A stretch of 64,000 nucleotides of DNA from Sphingomonas sp. Y57 (GCF_001015195.1 NZ_LDES01000029.1:33616-97615); one strand, 5' to 3'. Shown: positions 41,829 to 51,583, counted from the stretch's first letter. Program-made: numbers and translations. The notes: generated from the sequence alone by a model not told the origin.

Positions 41829-42461
41829 ATGGATCCCAAGGCCTTATTCGTCGACATCGAAGCCGACGCCGGCAAGGAATCGGACGTAGCGGAATTTCTG
41901 CGCGGCGCGCTGGGGCCAGTTCAGGATGAGCCGGATACGCGCGATTGGTATGCACTTCGCTTCGACCCGAGGCATTTTGCGATCTTCGATACATTTCCTG
42001 GAAATGTCGGGCGCCTGAAGCATCTGTTGGGGGAAGTTGGGCGTGCGCTGATCGTAAAGACCTTCACAGTGCTCGACGGTTTGCCCGACATCCAGCCGGC
42101 GCAAGTTCTCGCGGCCAAGCTCCCGGTGGGCGAACGTCATCCGGCATTGACGCTGCATGTTCCCCTGCGCGCGCGCCCGGGACAGGAAGAGGCGGTAGCC
42201 TCGTTGCTGACCGGAGCTGAACAGTTAGTGGCGGCGGAACCCGAAACATTGGCGTGGTATGCGTTGCGCCTCGCCCATGACCGCTTCGCGATCGTCGACT
42301 TTTTCGCCGACGAAACCGGGCGCGATGCGCACCTTTCTGGGCGGGTGGCTGCAGCGTTGATGGCCAACGCGACTTCGCTGTTCACCGAACCGCTGGAAAT
42401 CAGGCGCGGTGACGTGCTCGCCAGCAAGGCCGCAGATCGGTTGCAATCTTCAGTCGCTTGA
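41829..42461 (+). CDS. Duplicated ABM-like (dimeric alpha/beta barrel) protein
   Basis: A 210-aa protein made of two similar halves: VDIEADAGKESDVAEFLRGA...WYALRFDPRHFAIFDTF and VPLRARPGQEEAVASLLTGA...WYALRLAHDRFAIVDFF, each ending with a VLA(A/S)K motif. Each half looks like one antibiotic-biosynthesis-monooxygenase-type ferredoxin fold, so the protein would form an intramolecular pseudo-dimer. The ATG at 41829 lies 8 bp after AAGGAG. There is no cofactor motif to suggest chemistry. It is alone on its strand. Confidence 0.75.
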   Translation: MDPKALFVDIEADAGKESDVAEFLRGALGPVQDEPDTRDWYALRFDPRHFAIFDTFPGNVGRLKHLLGEVGRALIVKTFTVLDGLPDIQPAQVLAAKLPVGERHPALTLHVPLRARPGQEEAVASLLTGAEQLVAAEPETLAWYALRLAHDRFAIVDFFADETGRDAHLSGRVAAALMANATSLFTEPLEIRRGDVLASKAADRLQSSVA

Positions 42462-42579
42462 CCCGAAGCGTCTCATGTGAATCGAAGCGCAAACACAAAG
42501 GCTAGCGTTGGGCCCTTCGGCATTCCAATCTGCATAAGGACGGGCGCGCGCGAGATGGCCGTTGGGATCAGGCGCGCCG

Positions 42580-42831
42580 TCATCCTACCATGCCCGGACC
42601 GCGTTCTTCCAGCGCGGCCTTCACGCGGTTGACGGCATCATGCGCGGCCGGTTCTGCGCCATGGTCGCCGCTCCGCTTTGCGACGCCAACCGCGCACCGC
42701 GCCGCCATCAGTTCGCCGACGAGGCGGTGGCAGGTTTCAGGGTCGAGCGCGGGGTTGCTGGTCCGCCACAACCGTCCGCCCACCGCGAATTTCGGCCATC
42801 GGGCATAGTCGGATACGGCGGCTTGCTCACG
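42580..42831 (-). CDS. Small conserved-type protein with unclear start
   Basis: The frame ending at 42580 encodes DYARWPKFAVGGRLWRTSNP, LDPETCHRLVGELMAARCAV and NRVKAALEERGPGMVG. This has the feel of a small conserved sphingomonad protein, but no ATG, GTG or TTG is available before its conserved part without running deep into the alkB gene. Either a non-standard start, coupling from alkB, or a frameshift has occurred. The function is unknown; the coordinate of the 5' end is approximate. Confidence 0.4.
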   Translation of the reverse strand, partial: REQAAVSDYARWPKFAVGGRLWRTSNPALDPETCHRLVGELMAARCAVGVAKRSGDHGAEPAAHDAVNRVKAALEERGPGMVG

Positions 42832-43393
42832 CTTTCGCCTTGCTGGACAAGCTGCGAAAAGTGATCGACCAGCGCGGCAGCTCGATGGGCGCGATGCTGT
42901 GCTCCCACGCGTGCCGCGCTTCGCCCTCGAGATGATAAATCGAGCGCGGCGCCAGATCGGCTTTGGCCCGCTCGAACCCCTTGGCGCCACGACGGCGCAA
43001 TCGCAGCGTTGCTGCATGGCCAAGCGAAATGCCCACGACGTGCTCGAACACCGGGCGATCCTTGTGCCAGCCGATCCCGGCACCGGGGTCGTACCGGATC
43101 AGCAGTGCCTGGACGAGGTCGTCTGGCGCGAGGCCGGCGAAACTGGCGGCACGCGCCTTCACCTCATCGAGCCAGTCAGGCATCGGTTCGGTCGGTGCGA
43201 ACGCGCCGGTCGCGAAATCGTAGCTCCAACCATAGCTGTGGGTGAGCCGCTTGCCGGTCCATTGCTGGAACCGGAACGGGCTGAGACTGGTATTGCCGAT
43301 GCGCGCGATCAGCGCCGCTTCCTCGGCCGCGGTGATCACATCCTCGCGCATCGACAGTCCGGGCACGGGAGGCGTATCGAACAGGTCGAGCAT
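42827..43393 (-). CDS. AlkB-family DNA/RNA dealkylase
   Basis: A 188-aa Fe(II)/2-oxoglutarate dioxygenase. The ATG at 43393 gives MLDLFDTPPVPGLSMREDVI. Metal ligands are in GWHKDRPVF (His-x-Asp) and HAWEHSI (His); the 2-oxoglutarate-binding RWSITFR closes the fold. The substrate loop region FQQWTGKRLTHSYGWSYDF is typical of AlkB homologues. It repairs alkylated bases. With the imuABC cassette nearby it forms part of a mobile DNA-damage block. Confidence 0.9.
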   Translation of the reverse strand: MLDLFDTPPVPGLSMREDVITAAEEAALIARIGNTSLSPFRFQQWTGKRLTHSYGWSYDFATGAFAPTEPMPDWLDEVKARAASFAGLAPDDLVQALLIRYDPGAGIGWHKDRPVFEHVVGISLGHAATLRLRRRGAKGFERAKADLAPRSIYHLEGEARHAWEHSIAPIELPRWSITFRSLSSKAKA

Positions 43394-43398
43394 CGCGT

Positions 43399-43809
43399 TC
43401 ACTTTGGCCGGCCCCGACCGCCCTCGGCACCGCCGTCTTCCCGCAAGAGAGTACCCAACGGACGTCCGCCGAGCGTGCAGGCCGCGACGACGCGGTCGAA
43501 GCTGCGCCGGCCCGCACGGCAGACCAGCACTCTGCCCATGACGATCCGTTCGAGACGGCGCTTGGCATCGATGCCGCCGGCTTCGTGCAGCTCGGGCGCG
43601 TAAAAGTCGGCGAGGCGCACTTCGATCCAGCGGTGGGGCCGACCGGCGGGGCCGACGCACAGGCCGTCGCCGTCACTGACATAGCGAACGACACCGGAGA
43701 ATGTCGTTCCCTTCGCCGGGAGCGCGCCTTCGCACGGGTCGGCCAGCGCAGGTACCGCCCAGGCGCAGGAGAATGCCGCCGCGAGCACGGCGATGAGGTG
43801 GTATTTCAT
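43399..43809 (-). CDS. Secreted thermonuclease-like protein (SNase-like fold)
   Basis: A 136-aa protein with a signal peptide (MKYHLIAVLAAAFSCAWAVP-ALA). The mature part reads FSGVVRYVSDGDGLCVGPAG, IEVRLADFYAPELHEAGGID and AKRRLERIVMGRVLVCRAGR, the order of strands in staphylococcal-nuclease-like domains (DGDT/xRLxDxxAPE). Several catalytic positions look altered (for example DGDGL in place of DGDT), so nuclease activity is uncertain. It is 5 bp downstream of the alkB start on the same strand and probably periplasmic. Confidence 0.8.
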   Translation of the reverse strand: MKYHLIAVLAAAFSCAWAVPALADPCEGALPAKGTTFSGVVRYVSDGDGLCVGPAGRPHRWIEVRLADFYAPELHEAGGIDAKRRLERIVMGRVLVCRAGRRSFDRVVAACTLGGRPLGTLLREDGGAEGGRGRPK

Positions 43810-43819
43810 GCGATAATCA

Positions 43820-44083
43820 TCACCGCAGCTGGCTGTCCTTGCTGCCGCGTCGGTTGATGCCGGAAAATGCAGGGCGTTTGTCGCGGCCGGACTGACAGGC
43901 GACGCAGGTTCGCGCGCCGGGAAGCGCCCGGCGACGCGCTTCGGGGATCGGGTCTCCGCATTCCTCGCAATCGGCGAGGCCCGGGCCCGACGGCATGCGA
44001 GCGCGCGCACTCGCCAGCGCATCCTTCACGCTGTCTTCGATCTGCTCCTGAACGGCGCCGTCGGGCGCCCAGCCATTGGCCAT
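43820..44083 (-). CDS. DksA/TraR-type C4 zinc-finger protein
   Basis: An 87-aa protein: MANGWAPDGAVQEQIEDSVK, then LADCEECGDPIPEARRRALP and TCVACQSGRDKR. The four cysteines CxxC-N17-CxxC form the TraR/DksA zinc finger. Short TraR-like proteins of mobile elements bind the RNA polymerase secondary channel and mimic DksA-ppGpp. The N-terminal coiled coil is short, as in TraR. It lies 10 bp upstream of the thermonuclease-like gene on the same strand. Confidence 0.88.
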   Translation of the reverse strand: MANGWAPDGAVQEQIEDSVKDALASARARMPSGPGLADCEECGDPIPEARRRALPGARTCVACQSGRDKRPAFSGINRRGSKDSQLR

Positions 44084-44165
44084 GCTCGCCTGTTCCTGCG
44101 GTGATTGTCGCGAGCGTCTAATATAGGATTGGACCGAGGCAATTTCATGGGGAGCGATCCTCATT

Positions 44166-44441
44166 TCAGCTCTCCAGCACGCCACCGCGGATGCGCAGTT
44201 GCCGGACAATGCCATTGTAGGCAGCATGCAATCCCTGGCTCCGGCCGATGTCATGGTCCGAGCCCGCGGCCTCCCAAAAAGCGACCAGCCAGTCGTCGGG
44301 GCACCAGGGGCGCAAATCCCAGAGAGCAAGCGCCACGCCGCGGCTCTGCGCCTTCTCCTTGGCGGCGGTGGCTTCGCGAAGGACATTAAGTGCCCGCTTG
44401 ATCGTCCCTGCGGCGCGGTGGTTCGCATCAGTGGAAGTCAT
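44166..44441 (-). CDS. Small protein of unknown function downstream of dnaE2
   Basis: A 91-aa helical protein, [40 protein letters not shown] and [20 protein letters not shown]. It overlaps the 3' end of the dnaE2 gene by 14 bp, so it is probably the last gene of the imuA-imuB-dnaE2 operon. It has no recognisable domain. Coupling to a damage-inducible polymerase operon suggests an accessory role, but this rests on position only. Confidence 0.65.
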   Translation of the reverse strand: MTSTDANHRAAGTIKRALNVLREATAAKEKAQSRGVALALWDLRPWCPDDWLVAFWEAAGSDHDIGRSQGLHAAYNGIVRQLRIRGGVLES

Positions 44442-47400
44442 GGCTTCGGATACGGACGATTTCTTCCTGCTCTTGGGCGGTGCCGAATGGTGGCGATGTC
44501 AGCGTGCGCCCGCGCGGGAATGCCGGATCCCGCGGATCGGGACCGCCGCCATGCGAGGCGCCGTCACCGCGCCCGGGCGCTACTGTGAACTCCATGCGCC
44601 CGATCGAACGCAACATTGCGTCATGATCGACGATGCGGTCGCAGATGATGTGGATGACCTCGCCTTCCTTCTGGAGCCGGCCGCGCATCGCGATCATCGA
44701 CGCGGACATGACCTGGCGACGGTAGATTTCGAAGCGATCGGGCCACAGGATGCCCTGCGCCACGCCGGTTTCGTCCTCAATCGTAACGAACAGCACGCCT
44801 TTGGCCGAGCCGGGCCGCTGGCGCACGAGGATGACGCCGGCAACCTCGACATTGCGGCCGTCGCGGATGTTGGGAAGATCGGCGCATTTGACGATGCGCA
44901 TCTCATCGAGCCGGTTGCGCAGGAACTGTAGCGGGTGGCCGCGCAGCGAGAGTTGGAGCGAGCGATAGTCCTCGACCACCTCGCGGCCGGCGGTCATCGG
45001 TCTGAGAGCGACGCCCGGCTCAATCCCTTCGGGCGAAAAACCGCCCTCACGGGCGTCGGCAGCCGCGAACATCGGCAGCGGCGCTTCGCCCAGGCCCTTC
45101 ACCTTCCAAAGGCCCTGGCGCCGGTCCTCGGCAAGGCAATGAAATGCGTCGGCCTCGGCGAGCCGTTCGATCGCGGCGCGCGGCACGCCCGCACGGCGCC
45201 ACACTTCCTCGACGCTGTCATAGGGAGACGGTCCGCGCGCCGCGACGATCGCCGCGGCGTGGATATTGGCCAGGCCGCGCGCCTGCCGGAAGCCGAGGCG
45301 CACCGCCATGTAGCGGCCGTTGGTCCGCTCCAGCGTGCAGTCCCAATGGCTGTGGTTTATCGACACCGGCCGCACCTCAACGCCATGGTTGCGGGCGTCG
45401 CGGACGATCTGCGCGGGGGCGTAAAAGCCCATTGGCTGCGCATTGAGGAGCGCGGCGCAGAATACTTCGGGATGATGATGCTTCATCCAGCAGGAGACAT
45501 AGGCGATCTTGGCGAACGAGGCGGCGTGGCTTTCCGGGAAGCCATAGGAGCCGAACCCCTCGATCTGCTTGAAGGTGCGTTCGGCGAAGTCCTTGGGGTA
45601 GCCGCGCGCCACCATCCCGCCGACCAGCTTGTCGTAGAAGTGGCTGACACCGCCGGTCAGCTTGAATGTCGCCATTGCGCGGCGCAGCTGGTCGGCCTCG
45701 ACGGCCGTGAACCCGGCGCCGACGATCGCGACCTTCATCGCCTGTTCCTGAAACAGTGGGACGCCGAGGGTCTTCTCCAGCACCGCGCGTAGTTCGGGCC
45801 GGGGATATTCGGGCTTCTCCTTCCCCTCGCGACGGCGAAGATAGGGATGCACCATGTCGCCCTGGATCGGGCCGGGGCGGACGATCGCCACCTCGATCAC
45901 GAGGTCGTAGAATTCCTTGGGCTTCATGCGGGGCAGCATCGACATTTGTGCCCGGCTTTCGATCTGGAAAACGCCCAGCGTGTCCGCCTTCTGGATCATG
46001 GCGTATACGTCGGGATCGTCGTCCTGGAGGTCGGCCATGGTGACGCGGATGCCCTTGTCCTGCTCCAGCAGGTTGAAGGCGCGGTTCATGCATCCGAGCA
46101 TGCCGAGGCCGAGCACATCGACCTTCATGAACTTCAGCGCGTCGATGTCGTCCTTGTCCCATTCAATTATTTGCCGGTCTTCCATCCGCGCCGGCTCGAT
46201 CGGCACGAGGTCGTCGAGCCGGTCCTGCGTCAGCACGAACCCGCCGGGGTGCTGCGACAGGTGGCGCGGCGTACCGATCAGCTGGCGGGCCAGCTCCAAG
46301 GTCAGCTTGAGGCGATGATCCTCGGCATTGAGGTTGAGGCTTTCGATCTGCTCCTGCGGAATGCCGTCCATACTCCAGCCCCAGACGAGGCCGGTCAGCA
46401 TCTTCGTCAGGTCGCGCGGCAGGCCGAGCGCCTTGCCGACCTCGGCGACAGCGCCGCGCGTGCGATAGCGGGTGACGACGGCGGTCAGCGCGGATCGGTC
46501 ACGGCCATAGGTCTCGTAGATCCACTGTATGATCTCTTCGCGCCGCTCGTGCTCGAAATCGACGTCGATGTCGGGCGGCTCGCGGCGCTCGCCCGACACG
46601 AACCGCTCGAACAGCAACTCATGCTGGATCGGATCGATCGAGGTGACACCGAGCAGGTAGCAGACGCAGCTGTTAGCCGCCGACCCGCGGCCCTGGCACA
46701 GGATGCCGCGACGCCGGCTTTCCGCGACGATCGAATTGACCGTCAGGAAATAGGGCGCGTATCCGAGTTGGCCGATTAGCGTCAGCTCATGGTCGATCTG
46801 GTCGCGGTAGCGTTGCGGAATGCCGTCGGGGAACTTCGTTGCCGCGGCTTCCTCGGTCAGCGCGGCCAGCGCCTCCTGCGCGGTCCGGCCTTCGATCACT
46901 TGCTCATAGGGATATTGATACTGGATCTCGGCAAGATCGAAGGTGCATTGCGCAGCGATGTCGGCGCTGGCCTGGATCGCATCGGGGAACGCAGCAAACC
47001 GGCGTTCCATCTCCTCCGGTGACTTGAGGTCACGGTCCATGAACCGCTCGCGGCGGAAGCCCAGTTCGTCAATCGAACATTTCTCGCGGATCGCGCTCAC
47101 CACGTCCTGAAGCGGCCGCCGTTCCGAGCTGTGATAGAGAATGTCACCGGTCGCGACGGACCGGACGCCGTTGACACGGGCCAATGCGTCGAGCCGGTGC
47201 AGCCGTTCGGCGTCATCCGGCCGGCGGCGGAGCGACAGCGCGCAATAGCCGCGCGCGCCGAACACATCGCGCAGTTCGCGGAGATGATCGCCGGTGATGT
47301 CGTCGGGCATGTCGGGCAGGAGGATGCCGACCATGTCATCGGAATGAGCGACAATATCGGCCCATTCGAGGATGCATTTGCCCTTGCCGCCGCGACCCTT

Positions 47401-47712
47401 ACCGATCGACAACAGCCGGGTCAGCCGCGACCATGCCGCTCGGGTGCGGGGATAGAGCAGCAGCGCGCGGCCCCCATCTTCATCACCGCTCAGATCGACC
47501 CGGGCGCCAGGGATCATGCGGACGCCGGTCGCTTTCTGCCCGTCCCACCCGCGCACCACGCCGGCGACCGTGCCCCAGTCCGCCAACCCCATTGCGCCAT
47601 GTCCGAGCAGGGCCGCCGCCGCGAACAGTTCTTCGGGCGACGATGCCCCGCGCAGGAACGAGAAGTGGCTGGTGACCTGGAGTTCGACATAGGTCGTGAC
47701 GGGGTTCGTCAT
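44428..47712 (-). CDS. dnaE2: Error-prone DNA polymerase DnaE2 (ImuC)
   Basis: A 1094-aa C-family polymerase alpha subunit of the damage-inducible type. The ATG at 47712 gives [20 protein letters not shown]. The N-terminal PHP domain ([20 protein letters not shown]) is degenerate, as in DnaE2. The palm has [20 protein letters not shown] and [15 protein letters not shown] with catalytic Asp residues, and [10 protein letters not shown], followed by an OB-fold near the C-terminus ([20 protein letters not shown]). With ImuA and ImuB it carries out SOS mutagenesis. It overlaps the imuB stop by one base (TGATG). The longer upstream frame is spurious. Confidence 0.96.
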   Translation of the reverse strand: MTNPVTTYVELQVTSHFSFLRGASSPEELFAAAALLGHGAMGLADWGTVAGVVRGWDGQKATGVRMIPGARVDLSGDEDGGRALLLYPRTRAAWSRLTRLLSIGKGRGGKGKCILEWADIVAHSDDMVGILLPDMPDDITGDHLRELRDVFGARGYCALSLRRRPDDAERLHRLDALARVNGVRSVATGDILYHSSERRPLQDVVSAIREKCSIDELGFRRERFMDRDLKSPEEMERRFAAFPDAIQASADIAAQCTFDLAEIQYQYPYEQVIEGRTAQEALAALTEEAAATKFPDGIPQRYRDQIDHELTLIGQLGYAPYFLTVNSIVAESRRRGILCQGRGSAANSCVCYLLGVTSIDPIQHELLFERFVSGERREPPDIDVDFEHERREEIIQWIYETYGRDRSALTAVVTRYRTRGAVAEVGKALGLPRDLTKMLTGLVWGWSMDGIPQEQIESLNLNAEDHRLKLTLELARQLIGTPRHLSQHPGGFVLTQDRLDDLVPIEPARMEDRQIIEWDKDDIDALKFMKVDVLGLGMLGCMNRAFNLLEQDKGIRVTMADLQDDDPDVYAMIQKADTLGVFQIESRAQMSMLPRMKPKEFYDLVIEVAIVRPGPIQGDMVHPYLRRREGKEKPEYPRPELRAVLEKTLGVPLFQEQAMKVAIVGAGFTAVEADQLRRAMATFKLTGGVSHFYDKLVGGMVARGYPKDFAERTFKQIEGFGSYGFPESHAASFAKIAYVSCWMKHHHPEVFCAALLNAQPMGFYAPAQIVRDARNHGVEVRPVSINHSHWDCTLERTNGRYMAVRLGFRQARGLANIHAAAIVAARGPSPYDSVEEVWRRAGVPRAAIERLAEADAFHCLAEDRRQGLWKVKGLGEAPLPMFAAADAREGGFSPEGIEPGVALRPMTAGREVVEDYRSLQLSLRGHPLQFLRNRLDEMRIVKCADLPNIRDGRNVEVAGVILVRQRPGSAKGVLFVTIEDETGVAQGILWPDRFEIYRRQVMSASMIAMRGRLQKEGEVIHIICDRIVDHDAMLRSIGRMEFTVAPGRGDGASHGGGPDPRDPAFPRGRTLTSPPFGTAQEQEEIVRIRSHDFH

Positions 47713-49523
47713 CAGCCGAACAGCCCATGCATGTACCAGCTGAGATCGCCAGTGGTCTCTTCGACACCATCGCCGCGCCGGAAGAGCCAGAAGCGCGCGC
47801 CGCCCTCCGCCTCGACCCGGAAATAATCGCGCACCGCCCACATTTCCTTGGGCGACCGCCACCACTCGCCATGGACCCGCTCGGGACCGTCGCCGGCAAC
47901 GACGCGGTATCTCTGCCGTCGCCATGTGAAGCGGCGCGGTGGATGATCGGGAAGCAATGCGACGACGTTGGAGAGCTGTTCGGGGCGCTTGAGCAACCGC
48001 ACCGGGCGTTTCCAGCCCGGCCAGCCCTGCGGTGTCGCGAGCGGCGGCACACGGCACATCGCGCGTTCGGGGACATCGCTTTCCTGGGCGGACATGCGGA
48101 ACAGCGCCGACGCGCCCGCGCGCGTGCCGAGCTGATCGACGAGGGGTGCTAGGTCGCGCACCTTGCGGGAGGTTTCGAGGAGAGCGCCGGCGCTCTGCGC
48201 ACCGAGTGGCTCGGTCCAGGGAACGACGAGGTGCATGGCCTCGATACCTAGGCCGGGATCGAGCTGCGCCATCTTCAGCGCGAACATGCGCTTCAGATGC
48301 CGTTCGTCGCGCGTTACCCGCGATGCGCCGACGCCGAGGCGCTGCGCTTCGCCATCGACCCGGTCGGCGATCAGCACGACATTGCGCGCGCCGAGCCCGC
48401 GGGCGCGCAGCAGGATGACGAGATCGTCGACAAGGTCGCCGATGACCTGTGCGATGCTCTCGGGGGTGCCGATCGGTTCGAGCAGACGGCGGGTCACCAT
48501 CGGTGCGTCGGTCGGCACGATCGGGACAATCGGCTCGGTGACGAGCCCACGCGCCTGATCGAGACGCTCGACCGTCTTGAGGCCAAGCCGGCGCGCCAGC
48601 GGTCCGCGAGGCATCGGATAGAGGTCGGCGATCCGCTCCAGCCCGAACCGGCCCGCGGCGACCAGCGCCTTCGGTTCCAGGCGGAGCGCGGCTAGTGGAA
48701 GCTCGGCAATCGCCTCCGCTTCCTCGCAGGACGGTAGCAGCGTGATCGCCTTGCCACCGAACCGCGCAAGTGCATGCGCCGCGCCTGGTGTTCCGGCGAC
48801 CGCAATCCTTGAGGTGAAGCCGAGCCGCTTCAGGAATGCGAGCAGCCTGCGGCAAAAGCGCTCCTCGCCGCCGAACAGGTGCGTCGTTCCGGTAAGGTCG
48901 AACCACAGCCCATCGGGGCCGGACACGCTGGCCGATGGCGTCCATTGCCGCGCGGCATGGAGCGCGAGCCGATCGAGCAACGCGCGGTCGGCGTCCGGCT
49001 CGGCATCGCGAACGTCAAGATCGGCGACCAGGGCGCGCGCATGCGCGGCGGCCATGCCTGGCCTCAGACCAAGTTCGAGCGCCTCCGGACAGGCAGCGGT
49101 GATGACGTCCTTCTGCCCGGTGCGCACGATCAGCACGGTCGGCGTGCCCCACAATGTCGCCCAGGTCGGCGCGGCAGTCAGCGCGACGCCATGTCCGTCG
49201 TCCGATCGCATCGCCTTGAACGGATGCTCGGCATGTTCGCTCCGGCGGCCCATCTCGCGCATCGTGGGGCGGTGGTGCGCCGGCAGGGCGTCTAGGTCGG
49301 ACTGTGACAATCGGCGACCGAGGGCGCCGTCACGCGCCCAGCGCGCACCCGGCCGCCACCCGCCGCCGCGCGGCACCGAGCAGGCGCCAGGATCGTCGTC
49401 GATCGGTTCGGGGAAGCGCGGCGCTATCGCGCGGCCAGACTCAGGCGGCGTGACTGATCGCTCGTTCCTGCGCAGCCGCTCGATCGGCAGTTGCGGCAGG
49501 AAGAGCGAGGCGACCCTTTGCAT
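47712..49523 (-). CDS. imuB: Y-family polymerase-like protein ImuB
   Basis: A 603-aa catalytically divergent Y-family protein. The start at 49523 gives [20 protein letters not shown], typical of ImuB. The little-finger and helix-hairpin-helix parts include [39 protein letters not shown] and [12 protein letters not shown]. ImuB usually lacks the acidic polymerase residues and acts as the hub joining DnaE2, ImuA and the beta clamp. The long insert after the first 40 residues ([20 protein letters not shown]) is common in ImuB. The start overlaps imuA by 83 bp. Confidence 0.94.
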   Translation of the reverse strand: MQRVASLFLPQLPIERLRRNERSVTPPESGRAIAPRFPEPIDDDPGACSVPRGGGWRPGARWARDGALGRRLSQSDLDALPAHHRPTMREMGRRSEHAEHPFKAMRSDDGHGVALTAAPTWATLWGTPTVLIVRTGQKDVITAACPEALELGLRPGMAAAHARALVADLDVRDAEPDADRALLDRLALHAARQWTPSASVSGPDGLWFDLTGTTHLFGGEERFCRRLLAFLKRLGFTSRIAVAGTPGAAHALARFGGKAITLLPSCEEAEAIAELPLAALRLEPKALVAAGRFGLERIADLYPMPRGPLARRLGLKTVERLDQARGLVTEPIVPIVPTDAPMVTRRLLEPIGTPESIAQVIGDLVDDLVILLRARGLGARNVVLIADRVDGEAQRLGVGASRVTRDERHLKRMFALKMAQLDPGLGIEAMHLVVPWTEPLGAQSAGALLETSRKVRDLAPLVDQLGTRAGASALFRMSAQESDVPERAMCRVPPLATPQGWPGWKRPVRLLKRPEQLSNVVALLPDHPPRRFTWRRQRYRVVAGDGPERVHGEWWRSPKEMWAVRDYFRVEAEGGARFWLFRRGDGVEETTGDLSWYMHGLFG

Positions 49524-50217
49524 CGCACGCCTCCAGTTCGAGGGAGAAGGGATCGCCGTTGCGCTGCCTGACCAGCTCGACCTGCCAGCGCGGCCGTCCG
49601 ACTCCCGGCCACGGCAGGCGTTCCGACGCGAGGCAGCCAACCCGCCAGCGGGTCATCGCCGATGACGGGGTGGTAAGCGGACAGCGCTCGCGCGACCGGT
49701 GCCGTCGATAGAGCAGGATCGGCGTCTGTCCGTCGGAGGCGGCGAGCTGCAACCGGCGCGTGGCGGTCATGTCGGCGGCCTTCACCTCGGCGATCACGCA
49801 GGCCAGTGACCCGTCGCGCAGCGCATCTTCGGCCATGGCGAGGACGTCGATGTCCTTGCGGCCTTGCGCGTAGAGCAGTTTCTCCGGCCCGAGCCCCACC
49901 TGTTCGAGGCCGGGGGCGTAGAGGTCGAAGGCGGTCACCGCCCAGAAGACGTTGAAGCCCGGTTGGTCGGCGAAGCGCGCGGCGATGCCGGCGAGGAACA
50001 GCGTCGCGGCTGCGTCGTCGTTCAGGCTAGCGGATGCGGCCGCGATCTCATGCAGCCCGCCCGCGTCCAGACCGCGATCGGCAAGCCTCTGGTCGATATC
50101 CGGCAGGCCGAACGCCAGCGCCGGCCCGCGCGTATGACGCGCAGCCGCAAGGCTTTCGCGAAGCGCGGCGAGCATCTCGGCCGGAGGCCGAGGCAAGGCG
50201 GACGGTTGTGCGGGCAT
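49441..50217 (-). CDS. imuA: SOS mutagenesis protein ImuA
   Basis: A 258-aa RecA/SulA-related protein. Its sequence AFGLPDIDQRLADRGLDAGG, LHEIAAASASLNDDAAATLF and NVFWAVTAFDLYAPGLEQVG matches ImuA of the imuA-imuB-dnaE2 cassette. It links the mutasome to RecA filaments. It is the first gene of the cassette. A LexA box of the alphaproteobacterial type lies 21 bp upstream of its ATG, so the whole cassette should be SOS-induced. Confidence 0.92.
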   Translation of the reverse strand: MPAQPSALPRPPAEMLAALRESLAAARHTRGPALAFGLPDIDQRLADRGLDAGGLHEIAAASASLNDDAAATLFLAGIAARFADQPGFNVFWAVTAFDLYAPGLEQVGLGPEKLLYAQGRKDIDVLAMAEDALRDGSLACVIAEVKAADMTATRRLQLAASDGQTPILLYRRHRSRERCPLTTPSSAMTRWRVGCLASERLPWPGVGRPRWQVELVRQRNGDPFSLELEACDAKGRLALPAATADRAAAQERAISHAA

Positions 50218-50237
50218 CGGTCAGCATCGACTCACTT

Positions 50238-50252
50238 GTTCCCTTTATGTTC
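50238..50252. promoter_or_regulatory. LexA box of the imuA operon
   Basis: GTTC-CCTTTAT-GTTC, the direct-repeat SOS box used by alphaproteobacterial LexA (GTTC-N7-GTTC), lies 21 bp upstream of the imuA start codon. It predicts repression by LexA and induction by DNA damage. Confidence 0.88.
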
Positions 50253-50296
50253 CGATGAGTCATGCTGTTCGTCAAGCGGCTTGCGGCGACGGGAAG

Positions 50297-50962
50297 TTAC
50301 AGCGCCAGTGCCGGTTGTTCGGGCCCCACTGGCGGAGGCGGCCAGACCTGGGTGACGGTCAGCTCGCCTTTGGGGAGATATTTGAGGACATCTTCGGCTG
50401 GCACTTCGGGATTGAGCCAGTCCGCCCACTGATCGCGCGTGAGCGGGATGATCTGTCGGTGATGATAGGGTTTGATCTCATCGCCCGCGTCCATGGTGAG
50501 CAGCGTGAACGCTTCGCCGACCTTGGGATCATTGCGCCAGATGCCGGCCATGCAGAACCAGCGATGGCCCTTCATCTCGAATAGCCACTTGTCGAGGCGC
50601 TTGTCCTTCGGCCGCGGCACCTTCGGATCGGTGAATTCGTAGAAGCCGTCACACAGCACCAGGCAGCGATTGACGCTGAGGTCTGGCGGCGGGCTGTTCG
50701 GGAAGCCCTCGGTTCGAAAATTATAGACCGGCCCCTGTCGCCCCGGCCAACTCCAGCGGCGGTTGAGCAGTTCGCCGACGGCGCGGTAATTGCCGGGCGG
50801 TCGATCGACGGCGCGCACGATCGGCGCCGTGTCGGTCATCTTAATGTCGGCGCGCGGATTGTCTTGCGGAACGCCTTCGGGCGTCTCGATGTTGATTTCG
50901 AGATCGTCGAAATCCTCCATGATCGAGGCGATCTCGACCTCCTGGCGATAGTCGTTGCACAT
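50297..50962 (-). CDS. SOS response-associated protein SRAP (YedK/HMCES-like), canonical
   Basis: A 221-aa SRAP-domain protein that crosslinks to abasic sites in single-stranded DNA and shields them. The catalytic Cys2 follows the initiator Met (MCNDYRQE). The other active-site parts are YNFRTEGF (Asn), LCDGFYEFTDP (Glu) and KPYHHRQIIPLTRDQW (His). It shares the 51003-51017 LexA box with a divergent relative. It lies 45 bp upstream of the imuA LexA box, so both units are in one SOS-regulated block. Confidence 0.93.
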   Translation of the reverse strand: MCNDYRQEVEIASIMEDFDDLEINIETPEGVPQDNPRADIKMTDTAPIVRAVDRPPGNYRAVGELLNRRWSWPGRQGPVYNFRTEGFPNSPPPDLSVNRCLVLCDGFYEFTDPKVPRPKDKRLDKWLFEMKGHRWFCMAGIWRNDPKVGEAFTLLTMDAGDEIKPYHHRQIIPLTRDQWADWLNPEVPAEDVLKYLPKGELTVTQVWPPPPVGPEQPALAL

Positions 50963-51002
50963 GCCGGCCGGTCAACGCTCCTTCGTCTTGCGACTCATTG
51001 AT

Positions 51003-51017
51003 GTTCCATATATGTTC
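51003..51017. promoter_or_regulatory. LexA box shared by two divergent SRAP genes
   Basis: GTTC-CATATAT-GTTC lies between the canonical SRAP gene (start 50962) and the degenerate SRAP gene (start 51023). One LexA site can control both. It is only 5 bp from the plus-strand ATG, so that transcript would be leaderless or use a later start. Confidence 0.87.
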
Positions 51018-51022
51018 TCGCC

Positions 51023-51556
51023 ATGGCATTGAACCCCACACCGTTCGACTCGGATGCGGCGGACGGCACCACGCATCATATAATTCGCATGAAGCCGGAT
51101 GGTTCTGGCAAGCAGGAGCTGGTGAACGCACATTGGGGCACCAATCCGCGGTTCAGCGACGGCGTCGAATACCGGTTCGTGCGATCCGAAGGAAAGACCT
51201 TCCCGAGCCACCGCTGCCTCGTGCCGGTGTCGGATTTCCGGATGAAGGTCGGTTCGAAGAACTACCGGGTCACCCGCGACGACGGCAACCACTTCTACCT
51301 CGCCGGTGTGTGGGAGCCGGCGATGGCGGGCTGGCCGCTGGCGTTCAGGGTCATCACCGTGGCCGCGAACCCCGATGTCGAGCGCTATCAGGATCGACAT
51401 GGCGCGATGATCGAACGCCGTCAGGTGATGGACTGGCTAAGTGCCAAGGTTCCTGAATACGAATTGCTGGTGACGCCACCCGCACATGTGTTCTTCGTGG
51501 AGGAGCTGGGATCGCCTACCAAGCGAAAGCCGAGCCAGACACGGATGTTGCTCTGA
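51023..51556 (+). CDS. Degenerate SRAP paralogue lacking active-site residues
   Basis: A 177-aa protein aligning with SRAP from IIRMKPDGSGKQELVNAHWG through HRCLVPVSDFRMKV and HFYLAGVWEPAMAGWPLAFR to the C-terminus. It starts MALNPTPF and lacks the N-terminal Cys2. The Asn motif is replaced by YRFVRSEGK, the GFYEW Glu by DFRMK, and the His loop by YQDRHGAM. AP-site crosslinking chemistry should therefore be lost. It is SOS-controlled with the canonical copy and may bind DNA or regulate without catalysis. An alternative start is the ATG at 51089. Confidence 0.82.
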   Translation: MALNPTPFDSDAADGTTHHIIRMKPDGSGKQELVNAHWGTNPRFSDGVEYRFVRSEGKTFPSHRCLVPVSDFRMKVGSKNYRVTRDDGNHFYLAGVWEPAMAGWPLAFRVITVAANPDVERYQDRHGAMIERRQVMDWLSAKVPEYELLVTPPAHVFFVEELGSPTKRKPSQTRMLL

Positions 51557-51583
51557 TGCTCACGGGGTGGTTGAGTGCCTTCA

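Noticed and set aside
44428..48945. A 1505-codon frame suggesting an ImuB-DnaE2 fusion
   Set aside because: The upstream 411 codons lie antisense in frame to nothing real; they are the shadow of imuB. DnaE2 starts at ATG 47712 with a family-typical N-terminus.
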